Source of the DNA: Clostridium sp. Ade.TY
GTDB taxonomy: Bacteria; Bacillota; Clostridia; Clostridiales; Clostridiaceae
Assembly (NCBI RefSeq): GCF_000498355.1
Contig: NZ_AVSV01000029.1
Coordinates: 181,098 to 245,097 of the forward strand
DNA length: 64,000 nucleotides
Direction of reading: 5' to 3'
The notes beneath the pieces are model-generated. The model did not search any database, was not told the DNA's origin, and saw only the letters and a list, made by a program, of their open reading frames with translations. Made by a program: the position numbers and the translations under genes. Positions 8,505 to 19,188 of the stretch are shown piece by piece. Position 1 is the stretch's first letter. Every line of letters begins with the position of its first letter.

Positions 8505-11500
8505 TTATTTAACAGTTCCAACTAATAGCAACATAATATTAGTTATTATACTTCTATTATCTATCATGTCACGTTCTAATGATTCAACAACAGCTTTAAC
8601 TTCAACTTGTGTTCCTTGGCTATAATCTATTGGCAATATTAAAAATGTGCTAAATGGCATTTTAAAATGTGCTGAATGTACAGGTTGAGTTTCTAAAAGA
8701 GCAGTATATTCAACACTTATATTTACATATCCATGAATTATAAGTTTATATCCACTTAATATTTGTCCTTCATTTGATGAACTAATCATTGTTTTTACTG
8801 TATAACTATCTTCTATTACAACATCAGCTACAACAAAATCAAGTTCTTCAATATTCGGTTTTTCACTAGGAATTTCAAACTCTTTGTTTAATGAAATCTG
8901 CTTAAATGTTGATATATTAATATCAATATCAACAAATGCTATATTAGATATTCCACTACCTTCTCTTCCATCATCTAATATATAATCATAAATTGCATAA
9001 GCTTTATTCTCACTTATACCACTACAAGTTCCACTAATTACTTTAACACTATATTCTATAGTCGCACCTTGTCCTATTTCTAAAGTTCCAATATTAACTC
9101 CAGCTTTTAAATCAACATCGTTTATTAAAGTATTATTTAATTTAAATGATTCTTCTACAAGTTTTAAGTTTGATGGAAGCTCATCTTTAAATATTACATT
9201 AAATAATTTAAGATCACCTGTATTTAAAATAGTAACCCTATAATTGATAATATCATTAAGGCTCGCTTCTATTTTATCAGCTATCTTAGTTACTTGAAGC
9301 TCATTTGCTTTAACTATTATTTCATTTTCATTACTTTCCGTATCTTTAATACGAGTTTGATCTTCAGGTGTTAACTTATAAGTGAATACTCCTGTTGACT
9401 TATTCAATATAATATCGCTTTCACCTTTACTTATAACTTTTGCCTTAAATGTAATTGTTTTTGAAGCGCCAATAGCTAAAGGTCCAACGTTTACTCCAAG
9501 CAATATACTAGATGTTAATTCAGCTATTCCATTAACTTTAACGCTATCTTCAACAAAATCTAAGTTAGGCTCAAGTAAATCTTTTACTATTACACTTATC
9601 AAATCAATTTCTCCAGTGTTTGTTGCAACTATGCTATATACTATGTCATCCCCTACAGTTGCAAAATGAACATTAGAGTCTTTAACAAGTGATAATCCTG
9701 CTTTAATATTATTAACTTTAACTTCATCAGAAATTGAACTATCTTCTCTTGTTGGCTCTTCTGGATCAACAATATAACTATAATCTACTGTAGCAGTATT
9801 TACTATTTGACTTGGTGCATCTTCTCTTACTCTTACTTTAAATATTATTACGACAGTTGCACCAGCATTTATTGTTCCAATTTCAATACCATCATTTAGA
9901 TTTATAGAAGGTTTGCTTACTCCGCCGACAATTAGACTGCCTTGTATAAAGTTTACTCCAACAGGAAGAACATCATTAACCACAACATCATTAACCGGAA
10001 CATTACCAGAGTTAGTTACCTCTATTGTATAGGTTATAATATCATTTTCTGTAGTTACAGCTCTATCTGCTAATTTTACTATATCTGAATTTGATATTTC
10101 ACCATGCCTTACATGTATGTCTGTTATATTTGATCTTGAGCTTCCATCTACAGCTTCCCCTTGAGGATCAACTAAATAAGTGTAAGTGCTACTTGCAAAA
10201 TTATTTATTTGATTTGATGGAGGTATACTTACGATTTCTACATCAAAATCTATTATTACTTCTGCCCCTGGAGCTATATTTCCTATTAAAAATCCAGAAT
10301 TAGGATTTAAACCTGGTACTAATGAACCATTTATATAAACACTATTTAAGACAAAAGTATGATAAATCTCCAATACATCAACAAAATAAACTCCTGTTGC
10401 TTCTACATTACCTGTATTTTTAAGGACAAAGCTATAAGTTGCTATATCCCCTAAATCCTTATACATATTATCTACTGACTTTTGAATATTAACAAATGCA
10501 TTATTAACTTGTGTTTCAACATTATTAGTAGCTGATGGAATACCATTTACAGGAACTCCATTTGGATTTACCAAGAAATCAAATGTTGTAATTGCTGTAT
10601 TATTAATAGGATTTGGAACAGGGAATCTATCTAAAACAACAACTTTAAAAGTAATTACAGTAGGTGTTGTTGTTCCTAAACTTCCTATATTAATTCCATT
10701 ACCTGGCGATACACCTGGAATTAAAACTCCATTTACAATTACACTATTTGGAACAAAATTAGTTCCTTCAGGTATAACATCAGTAAAAACAATATTATTC
10801 GCGCTAACATTACCTGTATTTCTTAATGTAATTGTATAAGTTAACGTTTCACCAAAATCAGCAAATTCTTTATCCACATCTTTAGTTGATATTATAGCTG
10901 CATCATTTACTGTAGTTATTGCTCCATTTGAAGGTAAATTTTCTACTATGACTGGTGGATTACCCTCATCAACAACATAGTTGTAACTTGTATTACTTAT
11001 ATTTACTATAGGGTTTGGACTTGGAACTGCTCCATTTACTCTTACAGTAAAAGTAATAGGAACTGTATTTCCTGGAATTATTGTTCCTATATTTATTCCT
11101 AAAACTGGGTTTTCACCTGGTCTTGGAACACCAGAAACAATTACGCTATTTGCAACAAAAACTGTACCATTAGGTGGAACATCAACAAATAAAACATTAT
11201 TAACATCAACATTCCCAGTATTAGTTAATAAAGCAGTATAAGTTATATTTCCATTTATTCCAACAAATTGCCTATCAACTAATTTACTTGAAGATATTTC
11301 CCCATGATTTACTTTAACTTCAACCTCTCCTGATTCAGTAGACCCTTTAACAGGGTCACCATTTGGATCAACTAAATATTCATAATCAACTACTGCAATA
11401 TTTACAGTAGGATTTGGAACAGGTATATTATTATCATTAACTACAACTTTAAAAGTAATTTCAACAGTTGTGTTAGATAAAACTCCTATATCTATACCAT

Positions 11501-14500
11501 CTTTTGGATCCACATTTGGACGTGGTATACCATCTACTTCTACACTATCTTCTACAAATATTAATCCTTCTGCTACAACATCTGTAACAATAGTTGATAT
11601 GGTATCAACATTACCATCATTAACTACAGTTATAGTGTAAGTTAACTCCTCACCTAAATCTACAAAGTTCTTATCAACTGTTTTTGTAGCTGTTACTATA
11701 GCAGAATTAACTTGTGTCTCAACGGGATCTGAAGGTTCAGCTACCGCATTTACTGGTGCCGCATTTGGATTAACTCTATATTCATACTCCGCTATTGATT
11801 GGTTTACTATAGGATTTGGTATTGGAAGTTCTGTAGTAATTACTTTAACTTTAAAACTTATAACCGCGTCACTACCAGCAATTATTAATGCTACAGGTAC
11901 ACCAGTCACAGGACTTACACCAGGTGATTGTACTCCATTTATAACAACGCTATCATCCACAAACGTTGTTCCTTGTGGTATATCATCAAGTAATAAAACA
12001 TCAGTTGCAGAAACATTTCCTGAATTAGTTAAAGTAAGTGTATAAGTTAACTCTTCCCCTAAGTCTGCAAAAGCTTTATCAACCTCTTTAACTACTGTAA
12101 CTATAGCTCTATTAACTCTAGTGCTTACTTCATTAGTTTCAAAAGCTTCTCCAGTAATTGCAGGATCTACCGGATCTATAATATATTCATACTCAATATT
12201 TCCTCTATTTAAAATAGGGTTTGGATTTGGGAATCCATTATTTACAGTTACTCTAAATGTTACAAGAACTATTTGCCCAGCTGAAATTGAAGCTATATTT
12301 ATTCCACTTGCTGGATCTTCCGCAGGCTGTGATACTCCTCCAACAGTTACACTTCCTGTTACAAAAGTTGTTCCACTAGGTGCTGAATCAGTAACTACTA
12401 TATTAACAGATTCTGCTGTACCTAAATTAGCAACTCCTATAGAGTAAGTTAATTCAGTTCCAAAATCAGCAAAATTATCACTTACATTTTTCCTTGCGTC
12501 TACATTTACTTCTTTTGCTAAAGTACTTACTTGATTTGATGTAGCTTTCGGACCATCTATAGGATCTAATCCAGGATTAGTTCTAAACTTATAAGTTACA
12601 TCACCTGTATTTATGATTGGATTTGGTGTTGGAAGCTCATTATCAACTATTACTTCAAATGTAACTTCAACGCTTCCATTAATAGCTATAGAACCCGGTA
12701 TATTTATACCAACGTTTGGATTTTCATCTACATAAGGAGTACCATCAATCTCAACAGTTCCAAGTACAAATGTTGTTCCATTTGGAACTACATCAGTTAA
12801 TACAACATTTAAAGCATCTGTTGTAGAAGTATTTTTATTAGTTATTGTAAATGTATATAATAATGAATCTCCAAGTTCTACAAATGCTTTATCAACATTT
12901 TTAACAACATTAAGATCTGCAAAATTACCTGCATCTAAAACTAAAACTTCTATTTCATTTGATGTCTGTGTTGGTGCAGTAACAGCAGGATTTGCTGGAT
13001 TAACTAAATATTCATAATCAGACTCTGCAAAATTAATCATAGGATTAATAGTAGGAAGGGTTGCATCTACATCTACATCAAAAGTTACTATTACACTTCC
13101 CCCAGCTGCTATTGTACCAATATTTATACCATTATTTGGATTTTCTCCAAGTTGTACTACACCATCAATTGTAACTGAATCTGTTACAAATGTTGTTCCA
13201 TCTGGCACTATATCAGTTAACTCAACAGCTGACGCCGTAGCATTTCCTATATTTTCAAGAGTAATTGTATACGTAAATGTATCTCCAAGTAATACAACAT
13301 TATCACTTGATGATTTAGTAAGTGTAATTTGAGCATGATTTACTGTTGTATCAACTACATTTGATTGGCTTGGTACTGCGTTTACTGGTAATCCAGTAGG
13401 ATTTACAAGATAACTGTAAGTTGTCGTACTTTGATTTAAAATAGGATTAATAGTTGGATTTGCATTGTTTACAGTTACTATAAAGGTTACTGTTACACTA
13501 CCTCCAGCTGCTATACTAGCTATTGGTACTCCAACACCTGGATTAGCTCCAATTTGGGTAGTTCCATTAATCTTAACACTATTTGGTACAAATGTTGTTC
13601 CTGGTGGTATTGTATCAACAAAGTTTAAGTTATTAGCTGAAACATTACCACTATTGTTTATTACAACTGTATACTCTATTGCACCGCCCCAATCTACAAA
13701 CTCAGTATCTACAGATTTTGTTTGATTTAATATAGCTCTATTTACTCTAGTTGATACTTCATTTGAAGTAGCAGTTGGAGCTGTAATTAATGGATCTCCT
13801 GCATTTACTTCATATTTATAATCTACATCTGAAGTATTCACTATAGGATTAGGTGTTGGAAATCCATTATTCACCGTAACATCAAAAGATACAATAACTG
13901 CTGTTCCTATTGGTATATTATTTAAACTTACTCCACTTGCTGGATTAGCTCCAGGTATACTAACATTATTTACTTTAACACTATTTGCTACAAATGTTGT
14001 TCCAATTGGGATATCATCTGTAAAAATTACTTGCTCAGCTAAGGTTGTTCCAAAATTTGTTATAGTAACTGTATAAGTTATAACCTCACTAAAATCTGCA
14101 AATTCTTTATTTACTTGTTTATTTACTTGAAGCTTTGCGCTTTTAACAGTTGTTGATACAGTATTTGAATTAACTGGTGTCTTTCCCGGTGGAGTTATTA
14201 AGGCAAAATTATTAATTGTATTAGGAAGTGGTAATACATTATTTACATTAACTTTAAACGTTATAGTTACTGAACCACCAACAGATATATTCGGTAATGT
14301 AAAGCCTGTATTTGGATTAGCTCCTGGTTGATTAATCCCATTTATTGAAACACTATTTAGTACAAATGTTGTTCCAACTGGAGTAGTATCTACAAATTGG
14401 ACGCCTGTTGCAACTATATTACCATTATTACTTACTACTACCGTATAAGTTATATCTTCTAAAGCATCTACAACTTGCTTATCTGCACTTTTAACAGCAC

Positions 14501-16793
14501 TTATTACTACATCATTTATTTGGGTTGTAACTTCATTTGATATTGCAGCTACACCATCTACAGGAGATTCCGCTGGATTAACTAAATATTGATATGCTGC
14601 ACCACTAATATTCGGAATAGGATTAACTGCTGGTAAACTATTATTAACAGTTACATTAAATAAAACAGTAACACTTCCTCCAACAGCTATTGTTCCAACA
14701 TTAATAGGTACAGTTGGATCAAGTCCTGGCTGATTAACACCATTTATCGAAACACTATTTGCTACAAATGTAGTTCCACTTGGTATTGAATCTAAAAACC
14801 TTACATTTGTTGCACTTACATTACCAGTATTTCTTATAACACTAGTATAAGTCAAAACTCCCCCAAAACTTGATACTGCTTTGTCTACTGATTTAACTAC
14901 TGAAACAATAGCAGAATTAACTTGAGTTGAAGTATTATTTGAAACAGTTGGAGGTGCAACTACTACTGGTTTAGTCGGATCTACTATATATTCATAAGTT
15001 GTTGTATTGTTATTAATTATTGGATTTATTGCTGGTATTGAATTTATAATTTTAGCTTTAAACGTTACTATTACACTTCCACCAGGAGGTATTATTCCAA
15101 TATTAACTCCTGAAGCTGGATTAACACCAACTTGTTGAACTCCATTTATAGTTAAACTATTTGCTACAAATGTTGTTCCTGCTGGAACACTATCTGTAAA
15201 TACTACATTTTGTGCATTAGTTGTACCTATATTAGTTAAAACTGTACTATAAGTTAATTCATCATTAGGCTGTCCAAAATTTTTATCAACACTTTTTACA
15301 GCTTGTATAATTGCTGTGTTTACTGTTGTTGTTGCTATATTAGTGGCTTTTGTCCCAGGTCCCACTCCTCCATATTCAAAGTTAACATTCCCAATATTTC
15401 CTATAGGATTTGGATTTGGTATACTAGTTACATTAACCTTAAATGTAACTGTTGTACTAGAACCTATAATTAAATTACTAAGCGGCACACCTGTTTGTGG
15501 ATTTGCTCCAATTTGTGCTATTCCATCTATAGTTACACTATCTTGAACAAAAGTTGTTCCATTTGGTATAACATCTACAAAAGAAACATTAGTTATTGGA
15601 ACATTACTATCATTTCTTATAACTATTGTATAAGTTAATTGATCACCTATATTAGCTAAAGTTTTATCAACAGTTTTATTTGCAAAAATATCAAGATTTA
15701 ATATATCCGTATAAAGACCAACCATATTTACCATATAAGCATCTTGAGATGTTTCAAGCCTTATTATTGCACTTGTTTGAGAATTCAACATATATGGAGC
15801 TACATCAATATTTGTTATATCCCATCCTTGTCTTCCTCCAGATATATTTGTATTAGTTGCTAAACTTTGATTTCTAGTACCAAAAGTTCCAGTTGTATTT
15901 AAAGTTCCAATATCATTGTTAATTTGTGATCCAAAAAAGTTATTTGAAAAATTATTAGGTCCAGATAATAAATTAGTTGCAAGGCTTGCAATAGTTGGCC
16001 CAAACCTTACTCTATCATTTTGTATATCGGCATCCCCTTCTTGTGTACTTAATAAAAGTCTAGCATTTATACTACCACCTGGAAGTGTTTCAAATCCAGA
16101 AACATTTATATCAACATTAGGATTTGACGTTGCTACTATTTCAGCACCAGTCCACAAATATAATCCTCTCTCAGGTAATGTAGGATTTGTATATATTACA
16201 GCTAAAGTCCAACCAGCATGATTTGTTGCAGAAGTATAATTAGTAATCGGTTCTACAAGACCTGGTACTCTCTGAACTGAATATATTCCCGAACCTGCCG
16301 CTTGTACATATTGAGTTACATCAGTACTTCTCTCATAAAAACTTCTTGTTCCTGATAAAGTTCCACTTGCAAAACTAAAACTTTTTTCTTGCCCTATTTC
16401 TGGTGATATACTAATATTATTAGCTAAAGGCGTTGTAAATAATATAGAATTATTTAAAAGGCCAATTATACTATCACTAATATCTGTTATAGGAGTTGTT
16501 GATGTATCTTGATAAGTGTATGCATAATTTCCTCCCCAAAGTAATTCTGCACGCAATACTGTGCTTCCAGGAGGTAAAACAAGGTTTGCTGCTGATCCAT
16601 TCTCTTGAATATTTAATGTAGTCCCTGGTGGAAATGTACCAACTTGAAGATTTGTATTTAATGATGTAAATGCTCCTATACTACCAACAACTCCAGGTAA
16701 ATTTGCATTTGCTAATTGACTAAGTCCTATAGTATTACCTATAAAAGTAATCGCACCTTTTGCCTGTGTATTGTATCTTAAATCAATGGACAT
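8505..16793 (-). CDS. Giant DUF11-repeat protein with C-terminal SPOCS (DUF3794) domain
   Basis: This 2762-residue protein has three parts. Residues 1 to about 365 form a Gly/Asn/Thr-rich beta domain with WGGNYAY, GWTLAVIYTNP and GWDITNIDV. From about 366 to 2630 there are 17 DUF11-type repeats of about 133 residues. Each opens with a KxVDKxxxxxGDxLTYTIxxxN pattern, then NGTTFVxxSVxIxG, GxxPxxGxxIGxI and VxxNxxxPxPNPIxN. The last 130 residues are a SPOCS/DUF3794 domain (EIPSEKPNIEELD, SNEGQILSGYKLIIHG, QPVHSAHF, PFSTFLILP). SPOCS is known from SipL and other spore-coat proteins. The lack of a signal peptide and sortase motif fits synthesis in the mother-cell cytoplasm and assembly on the forespore. 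GGAGGG lies 6 bases before the ATG. Cell-surface use in vegetative cells is the alternative but would need an export route that is not seen. Confidence 0.85.
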   Translation of the reverse strand: MSIDLRYNTQAKGAITFIGNTIGLSQLANANLPGVVGSIGAFTSLNTNLQVGTFPPGTTLNIQENGSAANLVLPPGSTVLRAELLWGGNYAYTYQDTSTTPITDISDSIIGLLNNSILFTTPLANNISISPEIGQEKSFSFASGTLSGTRSFYERSTDVTQYVQAAGSGIYSVQRVPGLVEPITNYTSATNHAGWTLAVIYTNPTLPERGLYLWTGAEIVATSNPNVDINVSGFETLPGGSINARLLLSTQEGDADIQNDRVRFGPTIASLATNLLSGPNNFSNNFFGSQINNDIGTLNTTGTFGTRNQSLATNTNISGGRQGWDITNIDVAPYMLNSQTSAIIRLETSQDAYMVNMVGLYTDILNLDIFANKTVDKTLANIGDQLTYTIVIRNDSNVPITNVSFVDVIPNGTTFVQDSVTIDGIAQIGANPQTGVPLSNLIIGSSTTVTFKVNVTSIPNPNPIGNIGNVNFEYGGVGPGTKATNIATTTVNTAIIQAVKSVDKNFGQPNDELTYSTVLTNIGTTNAQNVVFTDSVPAGTTFVANSLTINGVQQVGVNPASGVNIGIIPPGGSVIVTFKAKIINSIPAINPIINNNTTTYEYIVDPTKPVVVAPPTVSNNTSTQVNSAIVSVVKSVDKAVSSFGGVLTYTSVIRNTGNVSATNVRFLDSIPSGTTFVANSVSINGVNQPGLDPTVPINVGTIAVGGSVTVLFNVTVNNSLPAVNPIPNISGAAYQYLVNPAESPVDGVAAISNEVTTQINDVVISAVKSADKQVVDALEDITYTVVVSNNGNIVATGVQFVDTTPVGTTFVLNSVSINGINQPGANPNTGFTLPNISVGGSVTITFKVNVNNVLPLPNTINNFALITPPGKTPVNSNTVSTTVKSAKLQVNKQVNKEFADFSEVITYTVTITNFGTTLAEQVIFTDDIPIGTTFVANSVKVNNVSIPGANPASGVSLNNIPIGTAVIVSFDVTVNNGFPTPNPIVNTSDVDYKYEVNAGDPLITAPTATSNEVSTRVNRAILNQTKSVDTEFVDWGGAIEYTVVINNSGNVSANNLNFVDTIPPGTTFVPNSVKINGTTQIGANPGVGVPIASIAAGGSVTVTFIVTVNNANPTINPILNQSTTTYSYLVNPTGLPVNAVPSQSNVVDTTVNHAQITLTKSSSDNVVLLGDTFTYTITLENIGNATASAVELTDIVPDGTTFVTDSVTIDGVVQLGENPNNGINIGTIAAGGSVIVTFDVDVDATLPTINPMINFAESDYEYLVNPANPAVTAPTQTSNEIEVLVLDAGNFADLNVVKNVDKAFVELGDSLLYTFTITNKNTSTTDALNVVLTDVVPNGTTFVLGTVEIDGTPYVDENPNVGINIPGSIAINGSVEVTFEVIVDNELPTPNPIINTGDVTYKFRTNPGLDPIDGPKATSNQVSTLAKEVNVDARKNVSDNFADFGTELTYSIGVANLGTAESVNIVVTDSAPSGTTFVTGSVTVGGVSQPAEDPASGINIASISAGQIVLVTFRVTVNNGFPNPNPILNRGNIEYEYIIDPVDPAITGEAFETNEVSTRVNRAIVTVVKEVDKAFADLGEELTYTLTLTNSGNVSATDVLLLDDIPQGTTFVDDSVVINGVQSPGVSPVTGVPVALIIAGSDAVISFKVKVITTELPIPNPIVNQSIAEYEYRVNPNAAPVNAVAEPSDPVETQVNSAIVTATKTVDKNFVDLGEELTYTITVVNDGNVDTISTIVTDVVAEGLIFVEDSVEVDGIPRPNVDPKDGIDIGVLSNTTVEITFKVVVNDNNIPVPNPTVNIAVVDYEYLVDPNGDPVKGSTESGEVEVKVNHGEISSSKLVDRQFVGINGNITYTALLTNTGNVDVNNVLFVDVPPNGTVFVANSVIVSGVPRPGENPVLGINIGTIIPGNTVPITFTVRVNGAVPSPNPIVNISNTSYNYVVDEGNPPVIVENLPSNGAITTVNDAAIISTKDVDKEFADFGETLTYTITLRNTGNVSANNIVFTDVIPEGTNFVPNSVIVNGVLIPGVSPGNGINIGSLGTTTPTVITFKVVVLDRFPVPNPINNTAITTFDFLVNPNGVPVNGIPSATNNVETQVNNAFVNIQKSVDNMYKDLGDIATYSFVLKNTGNVEATGVYFVDVLEIYHTFVLNSVYINGSLVPGLNPNSGFLIGNIAPGAEVIIDFDVEIVSIPPSNQINNFASSTYTYLVDPQGEAVDGSSRSNITDIHVRHGEISNSDIVKLADRAVTTENDIITYTIEVTNSGNVPVNDVVVNDVLPVGVNFIQGSLIVGGVSKPSINLNDGIEIGTINAGATVVIIFKVRVREDAPSQIVNTATVDYSYIVDPEEPTREDSSISDEVKVNNIKAGLSLVKDSNVHFATVGDDIVYSIVATNTGEIDLISVIVKDLLEPNLDFVEDSVKVNGIAELTSSILLGVNVGPLAIGASKTITFKAKVISKGESDIILNKSTGVFTYKLTPEDQTRIKDTESNENEIIVKANELQVTKIADKIEASLNDIINYRVTILNTGDLKLFNVIFKDELPSNLKLVEESFKLNNTLINDVDLKAGVNIGTLEIGQGATIEYSVKVISGTCSGISENKAYAIYDYILDDGREGSGISNIAFVDIDINISTFKQISLNKEFEIPSEKPNIEELDFVVADVVIEDSYTVKTMISSSNEGQILSGYKLIIHGYVNISVEYTALLETQPVHSAHFKMPFSTFLILPIDYSQGTQVEVKAVVESLERDMIDNRSIITNIMLLLVGTVK

Positions 16794-16834
16794 ATGAACC
16801 CTCCTTTCTTTATTTCAGTTAAATATGAAATATT

Positions 16835-17452
16835 TTATCTTGTATAAGATGCATAATTTGTATATCTATTATCTTTACCATGTGTATTTCTAAATCTATC
16901 CTCAACATATTCTTCATTGCATCCACAATTATTACCATGGTTGTGTTCATGATGATGCTGTCCTCCACAACCTTGATTATTACAATCACAATCAGTTGAA
17001 TTATAATTAGTAACTACTGGCTCATACCTTCTGCAAGGATCATATTGTCCATGTCCATTCGGATATCCATTATCAGGCACACAGGCATTACAATTTCCAC
17101 CATTAGTCTTTACTACTTTTTCAGGACCTGTAACTGCTTTATTTATTATTATCTTATAACATTCATTATCTAAATTTTCGCATACATCAAATTGATAAAA
17201 TCCTTCACAGTCTGTTATTGTATGAGCTATTCCTTCATAATATTTTCTATTTCCTTGACAAACTACTCTAACTAGTTTAACTAAACTATTTGGAACTGGT
17301 TCTCCATTACAATTTAAAACTTGCCCCCAAATTCTTTTAGAATTAAACTCATCAACCTTTATATCCGCTCTTATTTCAGCACTATTATCACATCTATCAA
17401 CATGAATATCTATTGAATTACCTAGAACTCCATTTGTATAATTATTTTTCAT
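16835..17452 (-). CDS. Prealbumin-like domain protein with His/Cys-rich tail
   Basis: This 205-residue protein has a central carboxypeptidase-regulatory-like domain (about 25-110: EIRADIKVDE, IWGQVLNCNGEPVPNSLVKL, DCEGFYQFDVC). Its C-terminal third is rich in Cys, His, Asn and Gly (CDCNNQGCGGQHHHEHNHG followed by CGC). The tail could bind metal or form disulfide cross-links, as Cys-rich exosporium and coat proteins do. The core is paralogous to the 136-residue protein at 6706-7116. There is no signal peptide. It sits between the 401-residue DUF11-SPOCS gene (16 bases away) and the giant gene (41 bases away), in one operon. Confidence 0.72.
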   Translation of the reverse strand: MKNNYTNGVLGNSIDIHVDRCDNSAEIRADIKVDEFNSKRIWGQVLNCNGEPVPNSLVKLVRVVCQGNRKYYEGIAHTITDCEGFYQFDVCENLDNECYKIIINKAVTGPEKVVKTNGGNCNACVPDNGYPNGHGQYDPCRRYEPVVTNYNSTDCDCNNQGCGGQHHHEHNHGNNCGCNEEYVEDRFRNTHGKDNRYTNYASYTR

Positions 17453-17468
17453 AAAATAACCCCTCTCT

Positions 17469-18668
17469 TTAATTTGTTTTTGCTATTATTAAAAATACTA
17501 TATTAACCGTTGCTACTCTCTCATTTATAGCATCTGCATCTAAATTCTCTATGACACTTTTAATTTCAACATATTGATTATCTATATAATCTTCTGGAAG
17601 TATTAAAAATGTACTAAAAGGAATTGTACAATGTGCAGAATGTATAGGCTGAGTTTTTAATGCAGCAGTATACTCAATAATTACATTTAAATGCCCATGA
17701 ATTATTAATTTTTTACCACTTAATTTTTGTCCTTCATTTGATTGAGCCTTAATTGTATTTATCACATAACTATTATCAATAACCACATCCACTTCAACAT
17801 CATTTATTTCTTCAATATCTGGCTTTTCACAAGGTATTATACAATTTTTACTTAAACAAAGTTGTTTAAATGAAACTATTTGAACTGATACCATTACTTG
17901 TGCTATATTACTAGATCTTTTACCAGTTACTCCATCTGGAAGTACATAATCATATTCTGCATATGCATTATTTACTATAAACCCTGAACAAGTTCCACCT
18001 TTAACTTTAACCTTATAATCTACCGTTATACTTTTTCCTTCAAGTAATCCGCCTATATTTACACCGTTTTCAGTATTTACATCATTTACTATAACTCCAT
18101 TTACTTTAAAAGAGCCTGATACTAGTTCAGTTGGAGCATTTATAATATCCTTTAATACTATATTTAAAACATCTATTGTTCCTTTATTTTCTATAACTAG
18201 TCTGTAGCTTATTACATCATTTAGCATAACTTCTTCTTTATCCGTTGTCTTAGTTATATAAAGATCTGCAATTTCAACTAATATTTGATTTTCATTACTA
18301 TCTTGAACTGCTATTTTATTAATACCCTCATCTGGATCTATATAATTAAAAGTAACTGTTGATTTATTAGTTATTAACTTTCCACTTTTACTAACTATTT
18401 CAGCTTTAAAAGTTACTATAATTTCAGAACCAACACCTAAGTTACCAACATTAACTCCAGATAAAATATTTCCATTAGGAATATTTATGTTTCCTGCATA
18501 TACGCTTCCTTCTATAAAATTTAAATCTGGGCTCAATAAATCTTTTATATTGATTTGATTTATTATTACTCCAGTTGTATTTGTTATTTTTATGGAATAA
18601 GTAACTATATCTGAAACTACAGCTTCACTAATATTGCTTAGTTTTTCAACCGTCAATGGATTTATCAT
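17469..18668 (-). CDS. DUF11 x2 - SPOCS protein
   Basis: This protein of about 399 residues has two DUF11-type repeats (about 1-125 and 126-258) and a C-terminal SPOCS domain (CIIPCEKPDIEEIND, SNEGQKLSGKKLIIHG, QPIHSAHC, PFSTFLILP). The arrangement and wording match the last two repeats plus SPOCS domain of the giant protein, so it is a short version of it, probably derived by duplication. I chose the second ATG (18666-18668): GGGGG ends directly before the first ATG and lies 6 bases before this one. No export signal is present. A capping or nucleating subunit for the giant fibre is a reasonable guess but is not shown. Confidence 0.8.
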   Translation of the reverse strand: MINPLTVEKLSNISEAVVSDIVTYSIKITNTTGVIINQINIKDLLSPDLNFIEGSVYAGNINIPNGNILSGVNVGNLGVGSEIIVTFKAEIVSKSGKLITNKSTVTFNYIDPDEGINKIAVQDSNENQILVEIADLYITKTTDKEEVMLNDVISYRLVIENKGTIDVLNIVLKDIINAPTELVSGSFKVNGVIVNDVNTENGVNIGGLLEGKSITVDYKVKVKGGTCSGFIVNNAYAEYDYVLPDGVTGKRSSNIAQVMVSVQIVSFKQLCLSKNCIIPCEKPDIEEINDVEVDVVIDNSYVINTIKAQSNEGQKLSGKKLIIHGHLNVIIEYTAALKTQPIHSAHCTIPFSTFLILPEDYIDNQYVEIKSVIENLDADAINERVATVNIVFLIIAKTN

Positions 18669-18692
18669 TTTCATCCCCCAATTCTTTATTAA

Positions 18693-19175
18693 CTAAATCT
18701 TTTTAACATCAACTAAAAGCATTACGCATTTATGAATACTTCTATTATCTAACATCCTTGCTTCCACACACTCTACATAAGGAGTAATACTTAATTTTGA
18801 TTTTTTAAATAAATCACAAACAAGCTCACCGTCTATTTTTTCAGGTAATATGATAAATAAATTTTGAATTGTTTCATAATGAGCTGCATGAACTGATTGA
18901 GTACATCTATCTGCCACATAAGTTATTTTTTCTTTTATTCTAAGCTTTACAACTAATTTCCAACCAGTTAAATTTTGACCTTCATTTGATAATCCTTTTT
19001 CTGTTTTTATAAGCTTTTTATCTTCTACTGATATACTTACAAGAGGCTTTAACATTCTTTCCATATTAGGTTTTTTATCAGGAAGTGTTAATACCTCATT
19101 AATTATTTCTTCTTTAAAATATTTAACTTCTTCTGGTAAAGATTGATTTGGTGAATAATCACTTCTAAATGTCAT
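18693..19175 (-). CDS. Stand-alone SPOCS (DUF3794) protein
   Basis: This 160-residue protein is essentially one SPOCS domain: TLPDKKPNMERMLKPLVSISV, SNEGQNLTGWKLVVK, YVADRCTQSVHAAHY and an aliphatic FIILP strand, ending VMLLVDV. The SPOCS family includes the C. difficile coat morphogenetic protein SipL; this one has no LysM domain. AAGGAGG precedes the ATG. It lies 13 bases after the upstream SPOCS gene and 24 bases before the DUF11-SPOCS gene, so it is a middle member of the operon. Confidence 0.8.
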   Translation of the reverse strand: MTFRSDYSPNQSLPEEVKYFKEEIINEVLTLPDKKPNMERMLKPLVSISVEDKKLIKTEKGLSNEGQNLTGWKLVVKLRIKEKITYVADRCTQSVHAAHYETIQNLFIILPEKIDGELVCDLFKKSKLSITPYVECVEARMLDNRSIHKCVMLLVDVKKI

Positions 19176-19188
19176 AAAAATACCTCCT

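Noticed and set aside
9382..16221. Several plus-strand ORFs of 70-108 codons inside the giant DUF11 gene
   Set aside because: They lie antisense to a 2762-codon frame with repeated, well-conserved protein sequence. Their Val/Thr/Pro-rich products are shadows of the repeats, and none has a convincing ribosome site.
8505..16793. Long tandem DNA similarity that could suggest a CRISPR or satellite array
   Set aside because: The period is about 400 bases, copies are diverged and the frame is open throughout. It encodes protein repeats.
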